DNA of 64,000 nucleotides, taken from NCBI RefSeq assembly GCF_039555335.1, contig NC_092631.1, forward strand, positions 5,733,501-5,797,500, read 5' to 3'. The notes beneath the pieces were generated by a model that saw nothing but the letters and a program-made list of their open reading frames with translations, was not told where the DNA came from and ran no database searches. The position numbers and the translations under genes were made by a program. Source of the DNA: Amphiura filiformis. Its lineage: Eukaryota; Echinodermata; Ophiuroidea; Amphilepidida; Amphiuridae. Below are positions 11,588 through 41,734 of this stretch, in pieces. Each line of letters opens with the position of its first letter. Position 1 is the first letter of the stretch.

Positions 11588-12963
11588 ATGCCTCCACCGC
11601 ATGAGGCATACTGTTTTTGCACTGTCCGTCCTTCCGTGCTTCCGTCCGTCCGGATGCTGTATCTCGGGCATGGGATGGGCGGATTGACTTCAGATTTTCA
11701 GGATAGGTGGGTCATGGTCAAAAACTATGGATACTTTTTTTTGGGTGAGGTTCAAGGTCATATACTGAGGTCAAAGGTCATTTGAGGTCAAACAAGGTAA
11801 ACTTGTAAATTGGGTCTCATATGAACAGTTCAAATCCTATTGCAACCAAACTTGAGTCATAGCTGCACTTTGTGAACCCTCATATATTGGTGGTGATATA
11901 AGGTCATATACTGAGGTCAAAGGTCATTTGAGGTCAACTTGTAAAATACCATTATTTTGAGACTTTTGGTTAAAATTTGATCTCATATGAACAGTTTAAA
12001 TCCTAATGCAACCAATCTTGGGTCATAGCTACACTATGGAAACCCTCATTATTTATCGGGGGGACCTTTTTATACTTTGTTGCATGTAGTCCTACAGGGG
12101 GCCCATTTTCCTTATGTACCTCATTTCTCAGAGACTAGGGGTTGCATGTTCCTCAAACTTGGTGGGTGGGTGCATCTTGACCCCATGCAGAACAAGTTTG
12201 TATTGGTTAGTGGGTCAAGGTCACATTAGGTCATCCAGGGGTCATCTGAGGTCAAATTAGCAAACACTCGTATGGGCATGACACTTGGTGGGTACATTCA
12301 ACATTTAGAACCAAATTTTTGGAAGGTAATTTTGGGGTCATCTGGGGTCACCCAGGGGTCATCTGAGGTCAAATTAGTAATAACTGTGGTATGGGCATGA
12401 AACTTGGTGGGTACAATAAACATTTAGAGACAAATTTTTTGAAGGTCATTTTGGGGTCATCTGGGGTCAACAGAGGTCAAATTAGTTATAACTGTATGGG
12501 CATGACACTTGGTGGGTACAGTATATATTTAGAGCCAAATTTTTGGAAGGTCATTTTGGGGTCATCCAGAGGTCATCTGATGTCAAATTAGTAAAACTGT
12601 TGTATGGGCATGAAATTTGGTGGGTACAATCAACATTTAAAGCCAAATTTTTGGAAGGTTATTTCAGGGTCATCAGAGGTCATCCACGGATCATCTGAGG
12701 TCAAATTAGTACAAACTGTCATATGGGGCAGGAAACTTGGTGGGAACAGTCAATATATAGAGGCAAATTTTTGGAAGGTCTTTTTGGGGTCAGTAAAAAC
12801 TGTTGTATGGGCATAAAACTTGGTGGGTACAGTCACCATCAGCCAGGTAATCGTGACAGCCGAGTCATCCAGGTGTCATCTGATGTTAAATTCAGTCTGC
12901 CCTTGAGGCTTGAAACTTTGTATCAACTTTTGAGTGCCACATTGCTCCCTTTGGTGGAGGCAT
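11588..12963. mobile_element. GGTCA-rich repeat block with 11-bp inverted ends
   Basis: ATGCCTCCACC (11588-11598) is inverted at 12953-12963. The interior holds about 30 GGTCA pentamers on the + strand (counted by eye), two perfect AGGTCAAAGGTCA sites, and about six tandem units of 84-119 bp each carrying TATGGGCATGAAACTTGGTG and AATTTTTGGAAGGTCATTTT. Frames through it are repetitive artefacts. Confidence 0.8.
11768..11780 (+). promoter_or_regulatory. Perfect DR1 nuclear-receptor half-site pair
   Basis: AGGTCA-A-AGGTCA, the DR1 consensus bound by RXR heterodimers and HNF4-type receptors in animals. It lies inside a repeat, so function is unproven. An identical site is at 11914-11926. Confidence 0.35.
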
Positions 12964-13073
12964 CACGGTCGACGCTGTGCGTCGAAAACCGCAACATCCG
13001 AGAACCGCGGTCCATCTAGTTATGGGTTTGGGGTGTCCCTGGACCTAGAACTAAATTCTAGGATCATTCATGG

Positions 13074-14264
13074 TAGAGTTGGGCGACTATCACTTTTTTC
13101 CTAGTCGACTAGTCGGCAGCAAATAGTCGCGACTACGACTATAGTCGCGACTATCTGTGGTTAAATTGGACTGAAAAATCGGGTGAAAGATTGGCGCCAA
13201 TTTAGTATTTATAATGCATGATTACAGGACCCATGATTGCCGGCATCGCATCACAGTTTGCTACACAAACCAGCACTGTTGCGATACAGCACTGTTGCGT
13301 TTGCGATGCAAATATTTGACTGTAAAATGCTGTAATATAGGCCTAACTTTTCTGTTCAATTAAATTCACTTGCCACTTTCCAGCAACAGCACAAGAAACT
13401 TCATATAATTTCTCAAACCATCAATATTCCAATAGCGATCTTCGTTCGTTTTCATGTTTTGCTGTGCGTGAAAATAGGTAAACATGCCGGTACGGCAGTG
13501 CATATTTTCCATGGTATGCTCATGAACGTGTTGCATCGTGCATGTACGATTAACTTTCACCTCCGACCTACGTCACCTGACCTCATCTAGACTACTGCAT
13601 TTGTCGCTACAGGGGTGGCATTGCAACATTACGACTGTTTGTCAGCTAATTTGTTTATTTTCCTGTTACTTTCTAAATATTCTGTTACCACAATAAGCAT
13701 AGCTTTTTGAAATTACGTGAAAAGTGCTTCTAATCTAATAATATTTTCCTAAATTTTCACTTTTGGAAAACACTTCTCGGAAGTTCTCGCTGTTTCTTTC
13801 CAAAGTTAAAATAATCTCATACCTTCAGTAGTTGGTACAAACACCCAACCTGGGTCTGTACATGCACGCTATGACGCTGCTACACCTGTTATCGCTGCAT
13901 AAATTATAATCATAATGAGATGTTCGACAGTTGTAAGTAATTTGAGTTTTTTGCTTTTATCTTGTGGGAAAGTAGTTCGACAACAAGTCAATAACACCAA
14001 TTTAATGATGATTTATGGACTTTATGATTACTTTTTGGTTAGTGTTACTATTGGTAAGACAATGTCTAACATTTTTTCATATTTTTCGCAGTTTATATGT
14101 TAGTATTTGGTTGGTTTTGGTGCGAATAACTGGCACTTTTAAAGTAATTTTTTAACACAAAAATATACTTGCATCAGTCGACTTTTGGTTTTCAATAGTC
14201 GTAGTCGCGACTATCAGTAATAGTCGCGACTAACGACTATTGGCGACTTAGTCGCCCAACTCTA
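13074..14264. mobile_element. hAT-like element with perfect 8-bp target duplication
   Basis: ATTCATGG lies at 13066-13073 and 14265-14272. The ends TAGAGTTGGGCGACTA and TAGTCGCCCAACTCTA are inverted. Subterminal AGTCGCGACTA motifs occur several times at both ends, as in hAT transposase-binding regions. No transposase is recognised in the 1.19-kb body; two short ORFs inside have no family features. An empty paralogous site at 10393-10512 confirms the insertion. Confidence 0.92.
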
Positions 14265-14272
14265 ATTCATGG

Positions 14273-14870
14273 TTGACCTACAGAAAAAAAAGAAAGTTAG
14301 TGTTTTAATATGCGAAGTGATATTTGTGTTCATGTCATACTCTTGGCCCCCGGTGAGGTGAGTATGAACTGGGTGTGTAAATGTCAGATTTGTGTACAAA
14401 GTATAGGCCATGTGGGCAAAAACTTGGTGTGTATAAATTTGGGTGTGTAAAACACTCCCTACTCAGCTGACTGCCTAAGCCCTTGGCACTAGGATTAAAA
14501 CCATGGGTTTTAAAAACCCCTGAACCTTACAAAGTTCTGAAAAATTATGATCACACAATGTGACTATATTGTGTAAAATCATCATTAGCAAAAAACAATA
14601 TCCAAAATAATACAATAAATATATTTTGTACTGAATTCTGAAGTTTTATTGAATTATTATGTATGAGTCGGTATCGTCTGTGTCCAACGATGTCGGTAGA
14701 TCCATCAATCGTTGGATTCACCATTATGCCTGTACTGTAAATAAAGCACAGCTTGTCTGTAGCATACCTAAAACCTTGTTTTAAAAACCTAGCTGAAAAA
14801 TCTGTATGACCACCCCTAAGGAAATTAGTTGCCCAGGGTTTATTGCTTTTGTCTGCTTTGTACCATTTAG
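14273..14870. other. Region just upstream of the first NMT coding exon
   Basis: Continues the interspersed repeat to about 14350, then AT-rich sequence without a recognised gene or promoter. The acceptor tract for the exon at 14871 occupies the last ~30 bases. Confidence 0.4.
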
Positions 14871-14874
14871 GTTG

Positions 14875-34214
<19,340 letters not shown>

Positions 34215-34244
<30 letters not shown>

Positions 34245-34590
34245 TGCTTGCAGCAGGTTCTATCCTCTACACACATTCTACCCTCGTTTAACCACTTGAG
34301 AGATGAAAGCAAACACACAGACAGACAAACAGACAGACAGACATTTCCAGATCAGTCTGGTTCTCCAGTAGTGCTTGCAGCAGGTTCTATCCTCTACACA
34401 CATTCTACCCTCGTTTAACCACTTGAGAGATGAAAGCAAACACACAGACAGACAGACAGACAGACAGACATTTCCAGATCAGTCTGGTTCTCCAGTAGTG
34501 CTGTCAGCAGGTTCTATCCTCTACACACATTCTACCCTTGTTAAACCACTTGAGAGATGAAAGCAAACACACAGACAGACAAACAAACAG
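34215..34590 (+). repeat. Three tandem 127-bp copies of the NMT terminal exon
   Basis: Units begin at CATTTCCAG at about 34215, 34342 and 34469, with identical 127-base spacing. Each contains acceptor CAG, the six codons ISLVLQ, TAG, then the same 3' flank and a CAGA microsatellite. Extra terminal exons lie at 34351-34371 and 34478-34498. Copies 2 and 3 follow purine-rich (CAGA)n instead of a pyrimidine tract, so they are probably 3'UTR of transcripts ending in copy 1. Copy 3 has a few substitutions, all after the stop codon. Confidence 0.95.
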
Positions 34591-34721
34591 AGTGACAGGT
34601 GGAGAAATGGGAGTGAAGAAATGAAGCCAAGATTTGCATCTTATAAGTGATGTAGCCGCATGTTCATGAAAGGAAGTTTCTTTATACTGGCTGACTTAAA
34701 TCATGTTGTAAAGTCCTGTAG

Positions 34722-34980
34722 GAATTTGAGCTATTCCTGTTGAAATCCATACTCCCCATATGGAAGATAGGACCTTAATCTTCCACACACATCACGGAGA
34801 TCATACACCCCATATGGAAGACAGGGCCTTAATCTTCCACACACGTCACAGAGAGCAAATTTCAAATGAGGCTACCTGAATGGGTGACGCCATTTGAAAT
34901 CTGCACTCCCTGTGTGGGAGATTAAGGTTGTGTCTTCCATAGGGGTGGATAGATTTCAACTGGAATAGCCTATTTGATCT
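34722..34980. mobile_element. MITE of the TCTTCCACA / GGAGATTAAGG family, copy 1
   Basis: Starts GAGCTATTCCTGTTGAAATC and ends inverted GATTTCAACTGGAATAGCC. The inner pairs (CTTAATCTTCCACACA / TGTGTGGGAGATTAAGG) form a long foldback. Further copies are at 38955-39135, 40371-41166, 56515-56610 and 56790-56885. Probably in the NMT 3'UTR or just beyond. Confidence 0.85.
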
Positions 34981-35251
34981 AGAACTTGCTATATATGTGC
35001 GATGATCACTAATGCATGGAGTTAGTGAGTTCACATTTAGAACCCACACAAGCATGCACCCACCTATGTTTCAGTTTACACAGCGAAGTAATCATATTAT
35101 ACTATAATTTTTATTGATTTATTTATCTTTATTGCTACTTTTTGTAAAATTTTGTAAAACCATGGCTTTGATTTATTTACTCATTAATTATGTGTTCAAT
35201 TCACACAATTTTTCAATGTTAATTTGAAAAGGTGATCATGTGTTTTGGCGT

Positions 35252-35324
35252 AATAAAAACAGTGTCTTTTCATATCATTTAACCCAACATGATTTCTAGC
35301 TTCAGAATTCTAAATTTAAATAAA
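35252..35324 (+). promoter_or_regulatory. Candidate polyadenylation signals for NMT
   Basis: AATAAA occurs at 35252-35257 and 35319-35324, about 1 kb after the stop codon; another lies at 35793-35798. Which one is used cannot be told from sequence alone. Confidence 0.25.
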
Positions 35325-35423
35325 TGGTCTTGAAGTGTGAAGGGTGTAAGTGTAGTAGAATTATATCTGGACTGGTTATCCATACTTACCCATGTGACAG
35401 GTGTGCCACTTGCTGGTAGTATT

Positions 35424-35629
35424 ATAGCACCACCTGCCGATCGAACATTGACTCTGATTGGTCAATTACATGGTATTTTCACTTCAATCACCAATCAGAA
35501 TGGACCTTTGCAAATAATTCACCCCAATTTTTTTGCGTGGTGAAATTATTCTAAAAATGTTGCTGATTGGTCCAATTGATAATGAACATTTCTTTTTGGC
35601 CAATCGGCAGGTAGTTCTCATGGGGTTAA
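35424..35629. mobile_element. CCAAT-rich TTAA MITE, truncated copy
   Basis: About 90% like 37915-38135 and ending GGCAGGTAGTTCTCATGGGG-TTAA. The left end is lost. Contains several ATTGG/CCAAT boxes in both orientations. Confidence 0.8.
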
Positions 35630-37914
35630 AACAAAAACAAAACAGAAGTGGCTACTTGTTGATTGATGACTGTTTCACAATTCAAACATAGGATCAAGAA
35701 AAATAAGTTGTTTGCAAGATTTTTGTATTTATTTAATATTTGTATTTCAAAAAATGTTGACAACTCTGTTGAGATTGGATATACGGTTCACAAATAAACA
35801 AGAATATTTTTATATTTTGGACAACAATGAAATGCAGAAAAAGTTCATTACTTTTTACTATATCTTGAAATCAATGTGAATGACAAAATCAATATTTGAA
35901 TGACAAATGACTCGCATACCTTTGCCATCTAATATATGATAATTACATAACTCATTTTTTGAGGTTTTTTTCCTTCAACCTCATGTCATAGTTTGTTTGA
36001 CTTATAATTGGCGAAATTTATTTCTTTTTGTTCCTGAGCGTATCAATGAAGATTCACACAAGCGTGTGTCATGCACGAATTACGCAACTAGCGCATGTGC
36101 TGCGGCCAACTGCATGCACCCCTTTCTTTATCAATACATGATGTTATGAGTCATTTTTTTCACTAATTATAAGCCGAACAAACTATGTGCCAATCATGTT
36201 TCGTAAGTAGGTATAAATTAATATCCAAAGCATGGTCAGTAAATTATGTTTATCTGTCATGTGTTTTCAATGTTCAATACATTATGTTTAACTGACTGGT
36301 TTTTAAAAAGGGCATTTCGTGATCCACAGCCTCATCGCCCCCACTTTAAAAAAAAAAAGTTGAGATTTTTATACTACTGGAAACCTCTGGCTACATAATG
36401 TTTATGTACCAAATATTTCTTGCAGATTAATTCGTTTAGCATAGATATCATCAAATTCGAATTTCCTTCTGGCCTATGGAGCAGTGTAATACACATAATT
36501 ATGCATAACTCGCAAACACAAAATCGGAATCAACTGAAATTTTGGGAATGAGCTTTTTTCGTGGATATCTACTGAAAAATGGTATAAAAAGAGGATGCTA
36601 GGATCACAAAATCCTCCTTTAAACCATGTCTCTTTAAAGCTTTTAAAGATTAGTTATGCAATTATGGTATTAATTTAAGTTGATGATATGTGCTTGTTGT
36701 TTTTACAGTGTAGAAGTACCGTAATCATTCAGATTTTCGTCCCACCGTGTGATGGGATTATCGCCAAATCACAGACATCTAAAATTGAAGTCCAAAGTCC
36801 AAAAGTTGGGCTATTATGGTACTTCATCAGTGACAGGCCTGCCACCAGGGTCGGGTCGACTATAATCAGGTGATTACGGTACTTCAGTGACAGGCCTGCC
36901 ACCAGGGTCGACTATAATGCCACCAGGGTTTACATGTAGCAGCTTCGTAATTCTAAACTTTATGGGCAAGTTCTTGTGTTCAAATTTTCTCATTACATTT
37001 AGCGATACAATAAAAAACGATATCTAAACTACTGCCTCAAAGAAGAAGGTATGCGGACTATTTTGTATACACACATACATATGGGGAACATGTCATTATG
37101 AAATATTGAGGATGTTGATGAGTCGCAAGTTCCATTTCACTAAACTTACTTACGAACGGTACCCGTCGTAAGTAATAGGGATTTACTACAAAAACCCTTT
37201 GTAAAGTTATATCTAGTATTGGGTATTCTTAACTTTACGAACGGTTACTTGAGTTACGAAGAGTTAAAAGTTAAATGAAACTGACCCCTGTCCTGTAGAG
37301 TAGGGATGCAAGTTTTCAGGCACTTGTTTGATTTCAGGCATTCTGGTTGGATCTTCCCTGTACAAATGTATAGGGAAATACACATTTTCAGGCAATGTTG
37401 AAGCAGTTTCAGGCATGTCTGCCAGTGTTTGCTTTCATCCCTTTGTCAGAGACATGTCAATCTTGGAGAGAAAATGTAAGATGGTGCTTATATTTTTGTT
37501 AGGTTACTAAAGGGAAGAATGTTCAACTTAACACATTTTTTTTTTATATGTATGTAAAAACAAACAAAAAAACAAAAACTACCCAGATAGATATTTACAA
37601 AAGCCACAGTTCAAATTTATTTTGATAGGTGAGGAGTGATTTACCTGCTTTTTATTTCAAAACTGTGTCTTGTCATATATGTTTTGGTAGTAACCCTTAG
37701 TTCTATCCAAATGGTTCAACCAGTTTATAAGCATGGTTCTTTTTTATATATATAAATGTTGTCTAATCACAGTCTATGTTTGCCTCATCTACAGGCATTT
37801 TTGGACTTGCATTTTGTTGTAGTGTCTTATTAGCCCAGCGGCATGATGTCATGTCGTAATATAAACTGTATCAAAATGGTTGGAACCAGGATATGTGACA
37901 TTTTCAAAACAATG
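35630..37914. other. Non-coding stretch with small repeats
   Basis: Contains a short duplication of CAGTGACAGGCCTGCCACCA (36830-36905) and a degraded copy of the TTACGAACGGT family (37131-37290; intact copy at 57024-57233). No gene supported. Confidence 0.5.
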
Positions 37915-38135
37915 TTAACCCCCTGAGCACTACCTGCGAGTACCGATCTAACATTGCCTCTGATTGGTCAATTACATGATATCAGGACTTTAATCACCAA
38001 TCAGAATGGAGCTTTGCAAATAATTCACCCAAATTTTTTTGTGTGGTGAAATTATTCTAACAATGTTGCTGATTGGTCCAATTGATAATGAAAACTTCTT
38101 TTTGGCCAATCGGCAGGTAGTTCTCATGGGGTTAA
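37915..38135. mobile_element. CCAAT-rich TTAA MITE, complete copy
   Basis: TTAA at both ends (37915-37918, 38132-38135) with inverted CCCCCTGAGCACTACCTGC / GGCAGGTAGTTCTCATGGGG. Several CCAAT/ATTGG boxes lie inside, including CTGATTGGTCAATTACAT and CACCAATCAGAATGG. TTAA target choice is piggyBac-like. Confidence 0.88.
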
Positions 38136-38267
38136 AAATATAAAATGTCTAATTGCTGATAGAAAGGGTCATATAATGTGAACTTGATGATCTGGTAATC
38201 TGAAGCCAATAGGTTGTTGCATCTGGGAGCTATTGTCATTCAAATGAAGATATTTAAAAGCATGTCA

Positions 38268-38398
38268 TTGGGAAAAACCTCGTATGTACTTGTTGCCCTG
38301 AACATGTTTCAAACAAAACTGCCAAGGATTACATAGCAGGTTTTGCTTTAAGCATGTTCGGGGGCCAATGACCCACAGGAGGTTTTTCCTGCTCAACG
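38268..38398. mobile_element. Second copy of the MITE at 16858
   Basis: GGGAAAAACCTCGTATGTAC .. TTTTGCTTTAAGCATGTTCG .. GAGGTTTTTCCTGC. Confidence 0.7.
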
Positions 38399-38954
38399 AC
38401 GATGTGACTTCTGAAGAGAATGTGTTATCTTTATGATCGGAAATTCTTAGAGAAGATAAAAACTACTATAATTTTAAATATTAAAACAAATTGAGCCTAA
38501 ACTACAAATAACACAGTGAAAATAATTCTGCCATAATGGCACAGTGAAAAGAAATGTGCCAAAACGGTAAGACATCGGTTGCAATCATTTTGATGCAGTT
38601 TGTATGTTGTATCTGGAGCAGTGGAGTCAAATTACAGGGTGATGAAATGCTAGTAGCAACTGTAAACAGTAATTATTGATCATTGGCCCTCAGATGAGTT
38701 GTGCAAAAATTACTAGCCACTTGAAATTGAGTTGATCTGCTAGCATTGTGCCAGCGACTTTATAGTATATCAGTGTAGTCCACTGCTTGGTATGGTAGAG
38801 GAACAAAATGCTTAGCAACCATATTAGTATGATGTTGTTGTGGCTATACTTTTTGTCGCATGTGTGAATTGCTATGAAACTGCAGTGATGCTACACCCAA
38901 AAGGCTAAATGTAGTTGTGTGAATAATGCTAAATGGATGAAAATAGTCACACCT

Positions 38955-39135
38955 TGAATGGGGTATTCTAGACACCCCCTGTGGAAGACATGACCTTAAT
39001 CTTCTACACAGGGAGTATGCATTTCAAATGGAGTCACCCATTTTGGGTAATCTTATTTGACATTCACACTACCATGTGTGGGAGATTAAGTCCATGTCTT
39101 CCATACGGGTTGTATGGATTTTAACCGGAATAGCC
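38955..39135. mobile_element. TCTTCCACA-family MITE, copy 2
   Basis: GGGTATTCTAGACACCCCCT .. CTTAATCTTCTACACAGGGA .. GGAGATTAAGTCCATGTCTT .. TTTTAACCGGAATAGCCC. Confidence 0.85.
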
Positions 39136-39236
39136 CTATGAAAGATTGCCTTCACATTTACAGAAACATCAATTCAAATTTAAGTTGATATTTGAAGAAA
39201 GTAATGAATATACAAAAGCACAAGTGTGACAAAATA

Positions 39237-39690
39237 AACATCTTAAAAAAGTAACTAACCCCTTAAATAATGGCCATTATTCAAAAAGGGATATTGTATT
39301 ACAAATCTGTAAAATGCGCTGGAAGCAGAATTTATTTCTGGGCATTTTGACACCTCATTTGATACGATAGCCCAGAAAACAATAAAACACCAGTCAATTT
39401 AATGAAGTGAGGTTCAGATTTGAAAGTTGCACTTACATACAAATTTTTACAATACAAAAACACGCATATATCAATAGAATTTACTGCAACTTTCAACTCT
39501 TGGGCTACATTGATTTAAATGTACGCTGTGACATCAATATTTAGTCAATTTGCTGCAAATGAGGTGTCAAAATGTGCAGAAATAAATTCTGCTTCCAATG
39601 CATATTACAGATTTGTAATATAATCACCCGTTTTTGAATAATGGTCATTATATAAGGGGGGTTAGTTACTTTTTTTTAGATGTTTATTAC
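39237..39690. mobile_element. MITE with ~110-bp inverted arms
   Basis: ACATCTTAAAAAAGTAACTA .. TATTACAAATCTGTAA .. GAAGCAGAATTTATTTCTG .. GACACCTCATTTG on the left is mirrored on the right up to GTTAGTTACTTTTTTTTAGA. Confidence 0.85.
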
Positions 39691-39784
39691 AACAGTACAA
39701 GTACAAGCATAATTTAGCAGCCATGGACCAGAGTATTTACATTACTATAATTTTATAATTATCATGCTGTTAACAACTCACCGT

Positions 39785-39933
39785 ATAAGCCTTTTTGAAA
39801 TATGGCAGGCACAAAAGGAGAGGGCGTACTTTGAAGTGAGTAATCTTTTGTCAGCTGAAAAGCATACAAAAGATTACTCACTTCAAAGTACGCCCTCTCC
39901 TTTTTTGCCTGCCACATTTCAAAAAGGCCTATT
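39785..39933. repeat. Near-perfect hairpin with ~67-bp arms
   Basis: Left arm 39785-39851 and right arm 39866-39933 pair with only a few mismatches (TATAAGCCTTTTTGAAAT .. AAAGTACGCCCTCTCC region), around a 14-base loop (CAGCTGAAAAGCAT). Arms this well matched imply a recent or maintained palindrome. Confidence 0.88.
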
Positions 39934-40370
39934 GATAGAGCTGCAATTTATAATAAGGTAAAAATCTAAAATGGGGAGGCATTTTTTATGTTCTCTGTGT
40001 CTGAGTATTACTGGTACAAGTAGTTCTTATACTCTGATCATTTCGTAATAGGCTGGACTCATAAAAACATGGATTGATATAGATTGGCGTATATACACAG
40101 CTGGGCGCAGCACCTATGCGAACTGCGCTTTGTGAATTTACGCATGTGTAAGTTGGAACTTTATTGACTCGTGCAGCAACAAAAACCAAATAATTCTCGT
40201 CTATTAAGAGCTGATCATAGTATAGGAAACAGTATCATTTGTAGGTTACCCTTCAGTTTAGTATGATTATGCAGTTAAAGCAAGCTAACAGTCACAAAAC
40301 TGTAAGAGTTGAAGCAGAAATGTGCATGTTTGCCAGCTGACCTTTGACATGCACATCAGGATTTCTAATG

Positions 40371-41166
40371 GGCCATTCCAGTTGGAATCCATACACCCCG
40401 GAAGATATGACTATGATCTCTGACACAGGGAGTGGTAGATTTCAAAAGGAGTCGCCCATTAAGTGAGCGTTTATGGCGTTTCGACAGTATTTTTTGTGGA
40501 ACATGAGAGCACCTCAGGCGATCGAATTGCATTCTGAATATGAAGCATGTCTTTCTGATATCAAATAATTTTCATTTTTGAAATTCACGATATAATACAA
40601 ATTTTATGACAAATTATTAAAATTTGATATTTTTCAAATTTTGATATATAACAGTCCTCGAAATAAATTTTATAAATCTAAAATGATATATTCTTAAAGT
40701 GTATGTAGCTGGGAGGAAAAGCCGACGATCAATTGAAAATTTTGACCTTTTATTATTTTTTTTTTTTGGTGTTTTGGGGAAAAGAATATCCATATCTTCA
40801 ATACGAAAGGTCAAAATTGTCAATTGATCGTCGGCTTTTCATCCCACCTACATACACTTTAAGTATAAATCATCAGATTTATAAAGTTTACTTCAAGTAC
40901 TGTTAAATATCAAAAATATCAATTTTAATGATTTGCCATAAAATGTGTATTACATTGCGAATGTCAAAAAATCAAAATTATTTGATATCAGAAGGACATT
41001 CTTCGTATTCAGAATGCAATTCGATATGTCTGATGTGCTCTAATGTCCCACAATAAATACTGTCCAAACGTTCATACCCCTTCCCTTGAAATTCACACTC
41101 CCTATATGGGAGATTAAGGTCATATCTTTTGTAGGGATGTATGTATTTCAACTGGATTGACCCAAT
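40371..41166. mobile_element. TCTTCCACA-family MITE split by a nested element
   Basis: Left half 40371-40462 (GGCCATTCCAGTTGGAATCC .. GAGTCGCCCAT) and right half 41086-41166 (GAAATTCACACTCCCTATAT .. TTTCAACTGGATTGACCC). The gap is filled by the element at 40463-41085. Confidence 0.8.
40463..41085. mobile_element. TTAA MITE of the CGTTTCGACAGTATTTT family, nested
   Basis: TTAA at 40459-40462, TTGA at 41086-41089. Long inverted arms: GAGCACCTCAGGCGATCGAA, TGCATTCTGAATATGAAGCA on the left are mirrored on the right; the centre has CCGACGATCAATTG inverted on itself. Other copies, partial, at 23030-23207 and 46034-46283. Confidence 0.82.
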
Positions 41167-41734
41167 ATACCCTGTGCATGTAAAATTACACTTGAGGATA
41201 CAGTGTGTCAATGAACTGAACAATTATGAAAGTTAACAACATAAGTATAAATTGCAATTAATTGTATTAATAAATCACAATCAAAATAGACAAAGCCTAT
41301 TGATGATTGAAAATCCTATCGAATTGAAAGATATTTTTCAACATTTTTAATTTGATATATTTTGTGTGTACAGCTGCCTTGAAAATTAATTTCGCTTCAA
41401 ACGGGGGAAGAACACGTGCAAGCCCGAACTTTACCCACACAATTTCTCTTTATTTCAGGAGAAATACGCATAAAAAAATTGCAACGAGTGTCAACATGTA
41501 ATAATTATTCTCCTCCAATAGAGATAAACTTGTTTTTGCAATAGACCTGCCCTTTAAGATGAGCTTAAATTAATAATGGCCACATGCACAAACCTTTGTA
41601 ATACTCACATGCTCAAAGATGGTAATTATCGTTACCATTCGGCCTTTGGCAGTAGCCCATATCATTATGGAGAGCTTGTTCATTTTACTGCCTTGGATAA
41701 CCATTATTACTAAATTGACCAAAATGGCAGTATC

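Noticed and set aside
12391-13019. Repetitive frames reading MGMKLGGYN..NFxKVILGSS
   Set aside because: They follow the tandem DNA repeat, shift frame between units and lack codon-level conservation.
14806-14874. Upstream in-frame ATG extending the NMT N-terminus by 23 residues
   Set aside because: The stretch is the pyrimidine-rich acceptor tract ending TTTAG, and the added peptide is hydrophobic and unlike NMT N-termini.
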